A DNA stretch of 24,718 nucleotides from Halobacteriales archaeon (GTDB lineage: Archaea; Halobacteriota; Halobacteria; Halobacteriales; SKSH01): NCBI GenBank assembly GCA_007118075.1, contig SKSH01000009.1:1-24718 (forward strand). Reading direction: 5' to 3'. The position numbers and the translations under genes were made by a program. Positions 1-7,831 of this stretch are shown one piece after another. Numbering within the stretch: the stretch's first letter is position 1; the number at the start of each line of letters is the position of its first letter. The notes under the pieces are model-generated. The model worked only from the letters and a program-made list of their open reading frames with translations. It did not search any database and was not told where the DNA came from.

Positions 1-1220
1 GGTCGTAATAAGAGTCCGCCGAGACCAGCGAGTATCGCTAATAAACCACCGACGAGAAATGCCTGTTCCCAGCCGATACTCGTAACGAGCCAACCGACGA
101 TAGCTCCACCGAAGACGCCACCCCAGAGCTTCCCACTGTAGACGAGCGCATAGTTAGCCGACGACATCGACTCACCGTAATAATCTGCGACCAGGCTCGG
201 GAAGAGCGAGAACTGCGAGCTCCAAAAGAAGACTGCGATGAAGACGGCGATGAGATAGCCTGCCGAGATACCAGCGATGCCAAGATACACGAGTGAGATG
301 GTACCGAGACCACAGGTGAAGAATGAGAGGGCCATCGCTCGCTCACGGCGCATGTGATCCGATATCCATCCAACAATGAGTCGGCCGAAACCTGAGGCGA
401 TTGGGATGGCGGTTGCTGCAACCGTGGCGACGATCGCAGTGAGTGCAAGATGTTCAGAGAACAACACGATCCGTGCGGTGATCATGAGTCCTGCTGCACT
501 GACACCGATGAACATTCCATAGAGCACCCAAAACTGCCAGGTCCGAATCATCTCACGCCAGTGGAAGTCACCGCTTGACTGATACTGTCCTCCATCGGAT
601 GAGAAGGTCTCACGCAACCAGTCATCCGGTGGATCTCGGAGGATGGCTGATCCAGCCAAGATTCCCAGGCCGATGATGATGCCCATCCCGAGAAGCACTA
701 TCGGAAGCTCATCCGGACTGTCGAATTCACGAACAATCGGGATGAACAAAGCAGCGCCGCCAGCGAACGCCATCGTACTGATACCGGTCGTCAGCCCTCG
801 TTTGTCGGGGAACCACTTGACCGCGGTGTTCACCGCGACCGTATAGATGATTCCGACACCGACCGAGCCGACAGCGTAGGCGACAAACAGCTGGTAGATA
901 TCTGTTGATAGCGCAGTACCGATGTATCCGCCTCCAGCCAAGATTCCAGCAAGAAACGTCAGTCGTCGTGGTCCGAAATGGTCCCGATACCAGCCAGCTG
1001 GAAACTGGGTGAGTGTCATGATCGCCACATAGGTCGTGAACACGATCCCAAGCGCCGTGAGTGAGGCATCAAGGTTCGTGGCGAGTGGCCCTTCAATCGA
1101 CGACCATACGTACTGGTATGGGCTCACCAGAGCCCCCATGAGTGCGGCAGCCGCAAGCTGCCACCACCGGGAGTGCCCGAGAATCTCCCTTGCTCGACCG
1201 GCGTGATCGAGCTCGCTCAT
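1..1220 (-). CDS. MFS transporter, OxlT-like (3' end outside window)
   Basis: Major facilitator superfamily membrane transporter resembling the oxalate/formate antiporter (OxlT) group; substrate unknown. Reading the minus strand from the ATG at 1218-1220 gives about 406 codons with no stop before base 1, so the C-terminus is missing. It begins MSELDHAGRAREILGHS, then alternates hydrophobic helices with short loops. The loop GWYRDHFGPRR (about residues 74-84) matches MFS motif A (G-x3-D-x2-G-x-R-R), and GRLIVGWISDHMRRERA in the second half repeats it, so both six-helix bundles are represented. The 182-base gap to the divergent gene at 1403 holds both promoters; I see no convincing TATA box for this gene. 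Family assignment is firm; the substrate is not inferable from sequence alone. Confidence 0.85.
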   Translation of the reverse strand, partial: MSELDHAGRAREILGHSRWWQLAAAALMGALVSPYQYVWSSIEGPLATNLDASLTALGIVFTTYVAIMTLTQFPAGWYRDHFGPRRLTFLAGILAGGGYIGTALSTDIYQLFVAYAVGSVGVGIIYTVAVNTAVKWFPDKRGLTTGISTMAFAGGAALFIPIVREFDSPDELPIVLLGMGIIIGLGILAGSAILRDPPDDWLRETFSSDGGQYQSSGDFHWREMIRTWQFWVLYGMFIGVSAAGLMITARIVLFSEHLALTAIVATVAATAIPIASGFGRLIVGWISDHMRRERAMALSFFTCGLGTISLVYLGIAGISAGYLIAVFIAVFFWSSQFSLFPSLVADYYGESMSSANYALVYSGKLWGGVFGGAIVGWLVTSIGWEQAFLVGGLLAILAGLGGLLLR

Positions 1221-1364
1221 TGACTGGTACCCACAACTACTACAAGGTGTGATTTCAGCATGATAGATTGGTGTTGTATGGTGATTGTGCGATCAACTCA
1301 ATGTATCCATCGCTCCGAGTTGCTCGAAGGTCGTTGTGCCAATGGAACTAGACAATCGCTTCTT

Positions 1365-1378
1365 CGAAACGCATAACT
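1365..1378 (+). promoter_or_regulatory. BRE/TATA-like promoter of the GT87 gene
   Basis: CGAAAC (BRE-like) is followed by GCATAAC; the TATA-like centre near 1374 is 29 nt upstream of the GTG at 1403. That spacing predicts transcription starting at or next to the start codon. The box is also bracketed by CGAAA (1365-1369) and TTTCG (1378-1382), a 5-bp inverted repeat. Confidence 0.45.
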
Positions 1379-1402
1379 TTCGCCCGAACTGCCACGGGCC
1401 TA

Positions 1403-2731
1403 GTGACTACGAACGAACCGGCAGAACGTATCGATCGTCGAGGGGTGCGTGCGGTGCTCCTACTCGGGATCGTCACTGGATTGGCGATGGCGGTGTACTT
1501 CAGCGTGCTCTCAGTTGAATCACCGCTGGCGTGGGACTTCATCGCCTATGTTGAGGCCGCAGAGGCTGTCCTCGAGGGCGAGTCCTTCGTCGGGTACGAA
1601 CCTATCGAAGCAGGTGGTGAATACGTGTATCCGCCGGTCGTCATCTTCGCGTTCATCCCCTACGCGTTCATCGGTGACTGGGAGGTGGCATTCATCATTC
1701 ATTCAATCGTCAATCTCGGTGCATTGGCAATCCTCGCCGCACTGACCATCTCTGAACTCCGCCGGCTCGATGTCAGCCTCGAACGGCTCGACCGCGCCCT
1801 CATCGTGGCGTTCTTTCTCGTCAGCCTCTACCCGCTTGTGAACATAGGATTAGGACAAATCGACCCGGTGATTGCGCTTCTCATTGCCTTCGTGTTCATC
1901 GGTAGTGAGGCCGGGCATGATAGGCTCACGGGAGGGGCACTGTCGATCGCAGCCATCGTCAAGCTGTTCCCGTTGAGCTTTGGCCTCTGGCTCCTGTTTC
2001 AGCGTCGCTTCAAGTCTATCCTGTTCGCTGCGATACTCTTCGTGGCTGGGGTAATATCGAGCCTGATCATCTTCGGGATCGGTACCAACCGCACGTACCT
2101 CGAGGTGATCATCCTAGAGCGGAGCCGACTCCGTGCCTTCGCGGATGGGATGGTGAGCCCAGATTTCTTTTCGGTGACGCTTATCCGACCGATCTCAGCG
2201 ATCTTTCCGATGATACCACCCATCCTCTATCTCGGTATCTCACTCGCGGTCGTGCTCCCAATCATCGCCTACAGCTACCGCCGAACGCTTAGCCATCGAG
2301 ATCGGCATATGGCATTTCTGCTCACCGTCCTCGGTCTGCTCATTGCGCTGCCATCGAGCAACCTCAACCATCTCTTATACATCTACATGCCCGTTATTGT
2401 GCTCTTGTTCTCACTCACCTCCGGACGTGCCCGCCGATGGCTGGCAATCGGACTGGGGATCATCCTCGTCCCGCTACAACCGGCAATCATCAAGGGACTC
2501 CTCGAACTCACACCAATGCCGACCGCCACCGTCGAGATGATTCATCAGATTGTCTACATGCTCTTGTCTGTCATCTCGGTGGCACTTATCGGGACCATCG
2601 TCATCCTCGCTGCTGGTGTCTACTACCACCGACGAACAGCAACTGATCTGAGCCGCTCAACCGAGGGGGGAGACGAGATCGCTCAACGCCTGTTCGGGGT
2701 TGTCGGCCTTCGCGACCGCACTCGCCAATAG
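1403..2731 (+). CDS. GT87-like (DUF2029) membrane glycosyltransferase
   Basis: Polytopic membrane protein of 442 residues, best matched to glycosyltransferase family 87, which transfers sugars from polyprenyl-phosphate donors on the outer side of the membrane. Family hallmarks are visible: a membrane-proximal acidic start of the first loop ([15 protein letters not shown], about residues 43-57), YVYPPVV (about 74-80), [12 protein letters not shown] (about 149-160) and [14 protein letters not shown] (about 184-197), with roughly ten hydrophobic helices. The GTG start is favoured because a TATA-like element lies 29 nt upstream and the next Met falls inside the first helix. Its last 75 bases overlap the 3' end of the convergent tpiA. 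No other glycan gene is nearby, so its pathway is unknown. Confidence 0.75.
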   Translation: MTTNEPAERIDRRGVRAVLLLGIVTGLAMAVYFSVLSVESPLAWDFIAYVEAAEAVLEGESFVGYEPIEAGGEYVYPPVVIFAFIPYAFIGDWEVAFIIHSIVNLGALAILAALTISELRRLDVSLERLDRALIVAFFLVSLYPLVNIGLGQIDPVIALLIAFVFIGSEAGHDRLTGGALSIAAIVKLFPLSFGLWLLFQRRFKSILFAAILFVAGVISSLIIFGIGTNRTYLEVIILERSRLRAFADGMVSPDFFSVTLIRPISAIFPMIPPILYLGISLAVVLPIIAYSYRRTLSHRDRHMAFLLTVLGLLIALPSSNLNHLLYIYMPVIVLLFSLTSGRARRWLAIGLGIILVPLQPAIIKGLLELTPMPTATVEMIHQIVYMLLSVISVALIGTIVILAAGVYYHRRTATDLSRSTEGGDEIAQRLFGVVGLRDRTRQ

Positions 2732-3304
2732 TACACCTTCAGCTCCGAGGTCGGCAGCTGCCTCGATATCTGCAGCCGACGAGATACCAGCCCCACAGAA
2801 GACTGAGATGCTGGGATCGACCGTTCTGGCCGCGTTGACTGCATCGAGGACGATCTCAGGGTCTGCCTGACTGACGGGCGTACCGGTACCGATGAGCTCA
2901 GGTGGTTCAATCGCGACCATGTCGGGGCCGAGATTGGCCACAGCTCCGACCTGTGCAGGGGTATTCGCACAGACGCAGGTATCGAGCCCCGCGTGAGCAG
3001 CCGCTTTCAGCGATGCGTCGATATCGGCTAATGTGAGGCGACGCTCTGAGTGGTTGATCAAGGTCCCGTTGGCACCAGCTGCACCAACCCGTTCGGCGAG
3101 AATCGAACCGGTGTGGCTACCATGGCCATGCGGTCCGACGTGCTGTGCCCACACCGAAGCGCCAGTGGCCGAAACCGCGGGGATATCACTCGGTTGGGTT
3201 GCCACGGCGACGGCTACCTCCGTCTCGGCGTCGATCCTCGCTGCGGCCTCTCCGACCGCCTCGGGATCACAGTTGTATGCCTTGAGATTGACCAGCACGA
3301 ACAT
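2657..3304 (-). CDS. tpiA: Triosephosphate isomerase
   Basis: Interconverts dihydroxyacetone phosphate and glyceraldehyde 3-phosphate in glycolysis and gluconeogenesis. The product is 215 residues, the short archaeal type. Visible active-site elements are NLK (Lys8), INHSE (His85) and [11 protein letters not shown] (Glu133), followed by the phosphate-binding GAGISS and GVLLASA loops. An upstream in-frame Met at 3331 exists, but the start at 3304 gives the expected N-terminus [10 protein letters not shown] and has GGAGG seven bases upstream. This is the clearest Shine-Dalgarno sequence in the window. It lies 50 bases downstream of the MBF1 gene on the same strand, so read-through from MBF1 is possible. 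The 3' end overlaps the convergent GT87 gene by 75 bases. Confidence 0.95.
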   Translation of the reverse strand: MFVLVNLKAYNCDPEAVGEAAARIDAETEVAVAVATQPSDIPAVSATGASVWAQHVGPHGHGSHTGSILAERVGAAGANGTLINHSERRLTLADIDASLKAAAHAGLDTCVCANTPAQVGAVANLGPDMVAIEPPELIGTGTPVSQADPEIVLDAVNAARTVDPSISVFCGAGISSAADIEAAADLGAEGVLLASAVAKADNPEQALSDLVSPLG

Positions 3305-3354
3305 GCAACGCCCTCCTGGTGGTGGGTGCAAAACGATTGCGAACTGCGCGCCGA

Positions 3355-3897
3355 TCAGTCCTTGCGTTCTGCGACCTCGCCGAGGGTGAACGACTGATCA
3401 GTCCCTTCAGAACTCCATTCCTCCGTCTCTGCACCACTCTCGGTGAGATCAATCTCCAGGTACCGCTCAAGTTTCGATTGAATCGCATCGTTCGGGAGTA
3501 TCTCCCCACGTTCGAGCTTGTTGATGAGGCTGCGCTTCTCGTTGAGCTCCTTGGCGAGTTCCTCTTGGCTCAGATTCCGCGATTCACGGGCATTGCGGAT
3601 ACGTTGGTCATAATCCTGCGCGATCTCACCGAGGGAATCAAACATATCATCATCCCTGGAACCACTCGTGGAACGTCCGGACGATCGGGTCGTCGTAGTC
3701 GACCCAGACCGGGTCGAAGAGGTGCTGCTCGATGGTGACGAACTGGTCGAGTACTTCGTACTCGTCGATCCGCTCGTCGGTTGTGACACCTCAGTGCCGA
3801 GATTGGCACAGGAATCACAGACGTCCAGTTCTGCCCCTTCGACCTTGATCGTCTTCGGCGCTCCCGTCTCGGCCCCGCACATCTCACACTGGACCAT
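3355..3897 (-). CDS. MBF1-type transcription factor (zinc ribbon + HTH)
   Basis: Archaeal multiprotein-bridging-factor-1 homologue, 180 residues. The N-terminus carries a zinc ribbon (C4-x2-C7 and C27-x2-C30). A Ser/Thr-rich linker of about 45 residues follows (about 38-82). The C-terminal half holds a Cro/C1-type helix-turn-helix (about 98-152, containing [20 protein letters not shown]) and the family ending [10 protein letters not shown]. Known for the family: eukaryotic MBF1 is a coactivator, and in both archaea and eukaryotes links to ribosomes and stalled translation have been reported. The role here is inferred. The longer reading frame from 4023 would run into the upstream gene; the start at 3897 gives the standard N-terminus MVQCEMCG and has a TATA-like element 28 nt upstream. 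Confidence 0.92.
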   Translation of the reverse strand: MVQCEMCGAETGAPKTIKVEGAELDVCDSCANLGTEVSQPTSGSTSTKYSTSSSPSSSTSSTRSGSTTTTRSSGRSTSGSRDDDMFDSLGEIAQDYDQRIRNARESRNLSQEELAKELNEKRSLINKLERGEILPNDAIQSKLERYLEIDLTESGAETEEWSSEGTDQSFTLGEVAERKD

Positions 3898-3920
3898 ACC
3901 CAAGGTACACACCACAGTCG

Positions 3921-3928
3921 CATAAAGG
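3921..3928 (-). promoter_or_regulatory. TATA-like promoter of the MBF1 gene
   Basis: On the minus strand this reads CCTTTATG, centred about 28 nt upstream of the MBF1 ATG at 3897, consistent with a leaderless transcript. It lies between the MBF1 start and the stop of the upstream phosphatidyltransferase (3942), so MBF1 can be transcribed separately from the hisC operon. Confidence 0.5.
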
Positions 3929-3941
3929 ATGTTGTCAGCCT

Positions 3942-4550
3942 TCAAGACAGTCCACGCCAGAGGACCACGAACCGTTGGACTGCGGTGAGATGGCCGATGA
4001 AGGCGAACAAGAGCAACAACCACCCGATCGCGGTGAACCCCATGATCGGATCGCTGGAGGCGGTCATTAGGACACCGACAAACCCGATCAATGCCAGCCG
4101 GTCAGCACGGCCGAGGAACCCCGCGTAGAGCCGGCCGAAATCGACCGCCTGCGCCTGGGTCCCGAGGTAGGAGGTCATCAACACACCAGTCACCGCGAGG
4201 AATCCAATCAGGAGCTGGTCAACGGCCAACGCCATCCCACCAACGAGGACGATATCAGCATAGCGATCGAGGGTATGATCGAGTACATCGCCCGAATCTG
4301 ACGCGATCCCCTGCTCGCGTGCTACGGCCCCATCAAGCAGATCAAAGACACCACTCAACGCCACGAACAACGTTGCGGTGAGATACCACCAGCGAAGTTC
4401 TGAACCAAGAATGAATGAGGCTGCACCTCCAACGGCAAGCAAGAAGCCGATGATACTCAAAGCGTGTGGGCCGAGACCGAGCGTGATACTCGCTTTGACC
4501 ATCGGCCGTAACAACGCATCGGTGACCGGTCGCAATCGCTCGAGCGTCAT
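3942..4550 (-). CDS. CDP-alcohol phosphatidyltransferase family protein
   Basis: Membrane enzyme of 202 residues that joins a CDP-activated lipid to an alcohol head group; in archaea such enzymes make archaetidyl lipids such as archaetidylinositol phosphate, archaetidylserine or archaetidylglycerol phosphate. The full signature D-x2-D-G-x2-A-R-x8-G-x3-D-x3-D is present: D70, D73-G74, A77-R78, G87, D91, D95. About six hydrophobic segments surround it. The head group cannot be read from the sequence. Its ATG overlaps the stop of the adenylate kinase gene by 4 bases (4547-4550), so the two are translationally coupled. It is the last gene of the hisC-adk operon; a separate promoter for MBF1 follows. 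Confidence 0.9.
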   Translation of the reverse strand: MTLERLRPVTDALLRPMVKASITLGLGPHALSIIGFLLAVGGAASFILGSELRWWYLTATLFVALSGVFDLLDGAVAREQGIASDSGDVLDHTLDRYADIVLVGGMALAVDQLLIGFLAVTGVLMTSYLGTQAQAVDFGRLYAGFLGRADRLALIGFVGVLMTASSDPIMGFTAIGWLLLLFAFIGHLTAVQRFVVLWRGLS

Positions 4551-5053
4551 AGATACCCCGTGAAGTCGACGATACCTGCCCTCGGTTCGAGTTCTCCTTC
4601 GATGGCTGCTTGGACCTCCTCGACGACTGCATCGATCGTCTGTTCCGTGGTATCGATCTCATAGACCGCTTCGCGGCCGTGATGCGCGACTGCCTCAGCG
4701 AGGATGAGATCGAGTGCCTCACTCTGAGCGTTCTCGATGATCGAGCGCTCAGCCATACCTCTCGTTCGAAGCCGGCCCTCGAGCACGGTTGGTTCGCATC
4801 GGAGGACTACCACCAGATCAACCGGCAGATGATGACTCAGATGTGAATCGATGAGGATATCATCGAGGTCGGCGGTCGCCTCGCGGAGGGCATCGATATC
4901 GATGATATCGGTGTTTCGAACCGCATCCCGCTCAGCGACGATTTCAGCCTCAATGGCGACCTCCTCAAGCGTGATAATCTCGGGACCATCTCCGAGCTGT
5001 GAAGCCACGGTTGACTTCCCGGTGCCTGGCGTGCCGGTGAGCGCGACCCGCAT
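4547..5053 (-). CDS. AK6/Fap7-type adenylate kinase
   Basis: Small P-loop NMP kinase of 168 residues, homologous to archaeal and eukaryotic AK6/Fap7 (hCINAP). Family members phosphorylate AMP and take part in late maturation of the small ribosomal subunit. The Walker A motif GTPGTGKST is at residues 7-15. DSHLSHHLPVDLVVVLRC (about 69-86) and the lid region RLRTRGM (about 94-100) follow. The ATG overlaps the hisC stop by one base (TGATG at 5051-5055) and its stop overlaps the next gene by four, so it is the middle gene of a tightly coupled three-gene operon. The family identity is clear. Whether the main role is nucleotide balance or ribosome assembly cannot be decided from the sequence. Confidence 0.92.
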   Translation of the reverse strand: MRVALTGTPGTGKSTVASQLGDGPEIITLEEVAIEAEIVAERDAVRNTDIIDIDALREATADLDDILIDSHLSHHLPVDLVVVLRCEPTVLEGRLRTRGMAERSIIENAQSEALDLILAEAVAHHGREAVYEIDTTEQTIDAVVEEVQAAIEGELEPRAGIVDFTGYL

Positions 5054-6096
5054 CAGGAGACCACCTGGTTGATGATCTCAGCGGCAAGTCGGTTCTGTTC
5101 GGAGGTCCCGACGGTGATTCGGATACACGAATCAAGGCCAAAATTCGTACAATCCTTTACCTCGAGGCCGTTCTGCTTCAGAAGTTCGGTCACGGTGGCT
5201 GCATCACCCACCTCGACAAGGACGAAGTTCGCCTCACTCGGCCATGTCGTTGCCTTGATCTCCGTATCAAGGTATGTACGGCCGCGCCGAGCAACAGCAA
5301 TGCTCCGTTCGAGGTAGGCCTCGTCATCGAGAGCGGCGAGGCCGGCCACGCAGGCCAGTCGACTGACCCCAAACGGAGTCGACACCCGTTCGTACGCTGA
5401 GGCGATTGAAGGTGGGATGATCCCGTACCCGATGCGAGCACCAGCCAGTCCGTAGGTCTTCGAGAACGTCCGAATGATGGCAACCCTGTCGGTCTCATTG
5501 ACGAGTGAGGCCATACTGGGTTCGGTGGAAAACGGTTCATATGCCTCGTCTACGACCACCAACGTCGAGGGATCAGTTCCTTCGACCACCTCGGTCACGG
5601 CAGCCCGGCTGGCGAGTGCCCCCGTTGGATTATGTGGCGTGTTGATGTACACCAACGGTTCGCCCGCATACACGTCCAGGATCGCCTGAGAATCGAGGGT
5701 GAACGATCTCGATTTCGACATCGGATACGTTCGCTCGACCCCGTAATGACTCAGGTTGCTCCGACCGAAGTATGAGAAACCTGGATCGGGTCGCAAGATG
5801 GCCTCACCTGGATCGACCATCGCCCTGGTCAATGTATCGATGACCGAGACCGCCCCAGCTCCGAGCCAGATCTGCTCAGTTTCGACCTCCCAACGGTCGG
5901 CGAGTGCGGCGTCGAGCTCGGCATGGGGCCTGGCTGGATAGCGATGCATCCGAGTTGCATCAGCCCGGACCGCTTCGATAGCCTTCGGACTCGGTCCGAG
6001 AGGGTTCTCATTCGAACCGAGACGGAGTCTGTCACTCACGTCCAGTCCGAGTCTCGGCCGGTACGGTGGGATAGACCCGAGCTCGCGTGGTTGCAT
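5053..6096 (-). CDS. hisC: Histidinol-phosphate aminotransferase
   Basis: Pyridoxal-phosphate aminotransferase of 347 residues that converts imidazole-acetol phosphate and glutamate to histidinol phosphate. Visible landmarks: LGSNENPLGPSPKA near the N-terminus, NTPHNPTG (Asn156), VVDEAYEPF (Asp183), SKTYGLAGARIGYG with the PLP-binding Lys213 and the phosphate-contacting Arg221, and a C-terminal IRITVGT for the carboxylate-binding Arg. The length is typical. No other histidine gene lies in the window; hisC instead leads an operon with the AK6 kinase and a lipid transferase. The ATG at 6096 has a clear TATA-like element about 26 nt upstream, which favours a leaderless mRNA. Aromatic aminotransferases of the same fold are the main alternative, but the N-terminal block fits HisC. 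Confidence 0.93.
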   Translation of the reverse strand: MQPRELGSIPPYRPRLGLDVSDRLRLGSNENPLGPSPKAIEAVRADATRMHRYPARPHAELDAALADRWEVETEQIWLGAGAVSVIDTLTRAMVDPGEAILRPDPGFSYFGRSNLSHYGVERTYPMSKSRSFTLDSQAILDVYAGEPLVYINTPHNPTGALASRAAVTEVVEGTDPSTLVVVDEAYEPFSTEPSMASLVNETDRVAIIRTFSKTYGLAGARIGYGIIPPSIASAYERVSTPFGVSRLACVAGLAALDDEAYLERSIAVARRGRTYLDTEIKATTWPSEANFVLVEVGDAATVTELLKQNGLEVKDCTNFGLDSCIRITVGTSEQNRLAAEIINQVVS

Positions 6097-6117
6097 ATCG
6101 CACTCTCCGTGAGGGGT

Positions 6118-6125
6118 GGTTTAAA
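6118..6125 (-). promoter_or_regulatory. TATA-like promoter of the hisC operon
   Basis: GTTTAAAC/GTTTAAAC-like palindromic box (minus strand GTTTAAACC) centred about 26 nt upstream of the hisC ATG at 6096. It sits in the 43-base gap downstream of the eIF2B-like gene, so it separates the two transcription units. It is the closest match in the window to the archaeal TATA consensus. Confidence 0.6.
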
Positions 6126-6139
6126 CTCTCGCGACCTCG

Positions 6140-7000
6140 TCAGACATCGCTGAATCGAATCCCTGCATCGGTGATCACTCCATCGAACAGCCCGATCGGT
6201 GTCGTATCGTACATGTGGTTCTCGATGTGAACGTCATCGAGGGGTTCGAGGGACACCTCGCTGGTCGGCCGCTCCTCGCTCGAGAAAACGAATGCTTCAT
6301 CGACCACCTTCGTATCGGCGCCGACGGCATACATCGGAACATCGTGGGCATCGGCTACCAGCGCCAGGGGATAGGTTCCAACGCGATTGTAAAGCACATC
6401 GTCGATAACACACGTCATCCCGACGAAGACCCCATCACAGCCGTCGATGACCTTACCGACGGCATTATCGACGATGAGGCTTGACTTGACCCCCTCGATG
6501 GTCGCCATCTTCCGTGCCATCTTCCGGCCGAGAATGCGTGGACGGGCCTCCATGGCGTAGACTGTCGCCGGAGTCTCGGGATCGAATTCGGCACGGTTCA
6601 GTGCCTCTAAGAAGGTCGTCGAGTAGTCGATGGTCACGTAGGTGCTGTCTTCCTCGAGCAGCTTTGCCGCTGCTTCTGCAGCCCGCTCTTTGGCCTGGGT
6701 GATCGTTGCAATCTCGCTATCGATCGCTGCAAGGGTGACCGATCTGGCATCATCGATGGTCTCTGGCTCGGCACCCAGCACGGTCGATTCAACTGATTTT
6801 GTCGCCGAGAAGAGACTTGCATGGGAGGGATCGGCGTGTCGGAGCGCCCGACAGTTCCGCGTGAGTGACCGCAGATACTCCTCGACGGTGGCGTGATCAC
6901 CATCAAGCGTGTACTTAAGCGCCTCGATTGCCGTGATCGCCACCTCAGAGGAACTGTGGGTGCGCATATCCTCGATTTGCTCCACGGTCTCATCGATCAT
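6140..7000 (-). CDS. eIF2B-fold paralogue without R15P-isomerase active site
   Basis: Protein of 286 residues in the eIF2B-alpha/beta/delta, MtnA and ribose-1,5-bisphosphate isomerase (R15Pi) superfamily. An N-terminal helical half (MIDETVEQIEDMRTHSSSEV) leads into a Rossmann-like half with VYAMEARPRILGRKMA (about 148-163), SLIVDNAVGKVI, YNRVGTYPLALVA (about 204-216) and a conserved-looking tail. In R15Pi the catalytic Cys lies in a THCHS-type block and the catalytic Asp in GADAI. Here the aligned blocks read TIDYS (Asp125 at the Cys position) and GMTCV (Thr196 at the Asp position), so isomerase activity looks unlikely. The start at 7000 is preferred over 7048 because it gives the usual N-terminus. 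It follows the cyclase gene by 81 bases. Confidence 0.8.
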   Translation of the reverse strand: MIDETVEQIEDMRTHSSSEVAITAIEALKYTLDGDHATVEEYLRSLTRNCRALRHADPSHASLFSATKSVESTVLGAEPETIDDARSVTLAAIDSEIATITQAKERAAEAAAKLLEEDSTYVTIDYSTTFLEALNRAEFDPETPATVYAMEARPRILGRKMARKMATIEGVKSSLIVDNAVGKVIDGCDGVFVGMTCVIDDVLYNRVGTYPLALVADAHDVPMYAVGADTKVVDEAFVFSSEERPTSEVSLEPLDDVHIENHMYDTTPIGLFDGVITDAGIRFSDV

Positions 7001-7081
7001 GCAGTTGAGGAGGTGGACCGCCTCAAAAAACCTTCTGCCAGCAATCACCAGTGGAAGTTCAGCACCAAGATTGATCGGAGC

Positions 7082-7780
7082 TCAGCGGGTATCGGTTGCA
7101 TCGATCTCGGCGAATGCTCGAACTGGCATGGCGACTGCACCCACTGCAGGAATCGGGATTGCATAGAAACGGAACGAACGATCGATCAGCTGATCGAGGT
7201 TACACAAGTTCTCAACGATCAGGATGTCCTGCTCGAGCAGCTTGGTGTGTGCCGGACGAGTTGAATCTCGGTGATCATCGATGTTGAAGGTATCCACACC
7301 CACCATCGACACATCTGCCTCGATGAGTCGATCGACCAGCGCATCCCCGATGAATGGATACGATCGATACGCCTCAGAGTCCCAGTGTCGGTCCCAACCG
7401 AAGTTGAACAACACCGCATGTCCAGTCAGGTCGATCCCGTCGGGAAGTACCTCCTGGCCAGCTGTTTCATCGGCATCGAATCCACGGACGTCGATGGCAA
7501 CACCGGGGAGCACCAGCTCCTTAAGTTCGAGCTCAGCGATACCACGACGTCCCGGATGCCGATGTCCCGGTGCATCCAGATACGTCCCGACCGAGGTATC
7601 CATCCGAATCTCAGTCAGCTCGAACGAAGCATCTCCCTCGTACCATGGCCGAGATTCTTCGTGTGTGAGCGACGAGGTTATCTCAGCAGACAGCTCGATA
7701 ATGTTCCCGTCATCATCCTCGAGGCGAAATCCCGGCATGTCCTCGTGAAACCGGTGGGTCAAATCCACGAATTCAACCAT
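7082..7780 (-). CDS. Cyclase-family hydrolase (kynurenine formamidase-like fold)
   Basis: Protein of 232 residues in the cyclase family, which includes bacterial kynurenine formamidase and isatin hydrolase; members are metal-dependent amide or ester hydrolases. Family blocks: VEFVDLTHRFHEDMPGF at the N-terminus, VGTYLDAPGHRHP (about 64-76), GVDTFNIDDHRDSTRPAHTKLL and ILIVENLCNLDQL near the C-terminus, with the catalytic His of PAHTKLL and Glu of VENL present. The usual metal motif HxGTHxD reads S63-V-G-T-Y67-L-D69 here, so two of the three ligands are changed. The start at 7780 is chosen over a GTG at 7786 because a TATA-like element lies 27 nt upstream of it. The substrate is unknown. It sits 51 bases after rtcB on the same strand. 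Confidence 0.82.
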   Translation of the reverse strand: MVEFVDLTHRFHEDMPGFRLEDDDGNIIELSAEITSSLTHEESRPWYEGDASFELTEIRMDTSVGTYLDAPGHRHPGRRGIAELELKELVLPGVAIDVRGFDADETAGQEVLPDGIDLTGHAVLFNFGWDRHWDSEAYRSYPFIGDALVDRLIEADVSMVGVDTFNIDDHRDSTRPAHTKLLEQDILIVENLCNLDQLIDRSFRFYAIPIPAVGAVAMPVRAFAEIDATDTR

Positions 7781-7803
7781 ACACACGCAACCGACGGTGA
7801 CAG

Positions 7804-7810
7804 CCTAAAT
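7804..7810 (-). promoter_or_regulatory. TATA-like promoter of the cyclase gene
   Basis: The minus strand reads ATTTAGG, centred about 27 nt upstream of the ATG at 7780, with GTTTCGAG as a BRE-like flank. It lies in the rtcB-cyclase gap and suggests the cyclase can be expressed as a leaderless mRNA independent of rtcB. The spacing decides for the start at 7780. Confidence 0.4.
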
Positions 7811-7831
7811 GGCTCGAAACCGACCGTAAGA

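Noticed and set aside
6140..7000. Annotation as ribose-1,5-bisphosphate isomerase
   Set aside because: Fold and length fit, but the catalytic Cys and Asp positions carry Asp and Thr, so I kept only the fold-level call.
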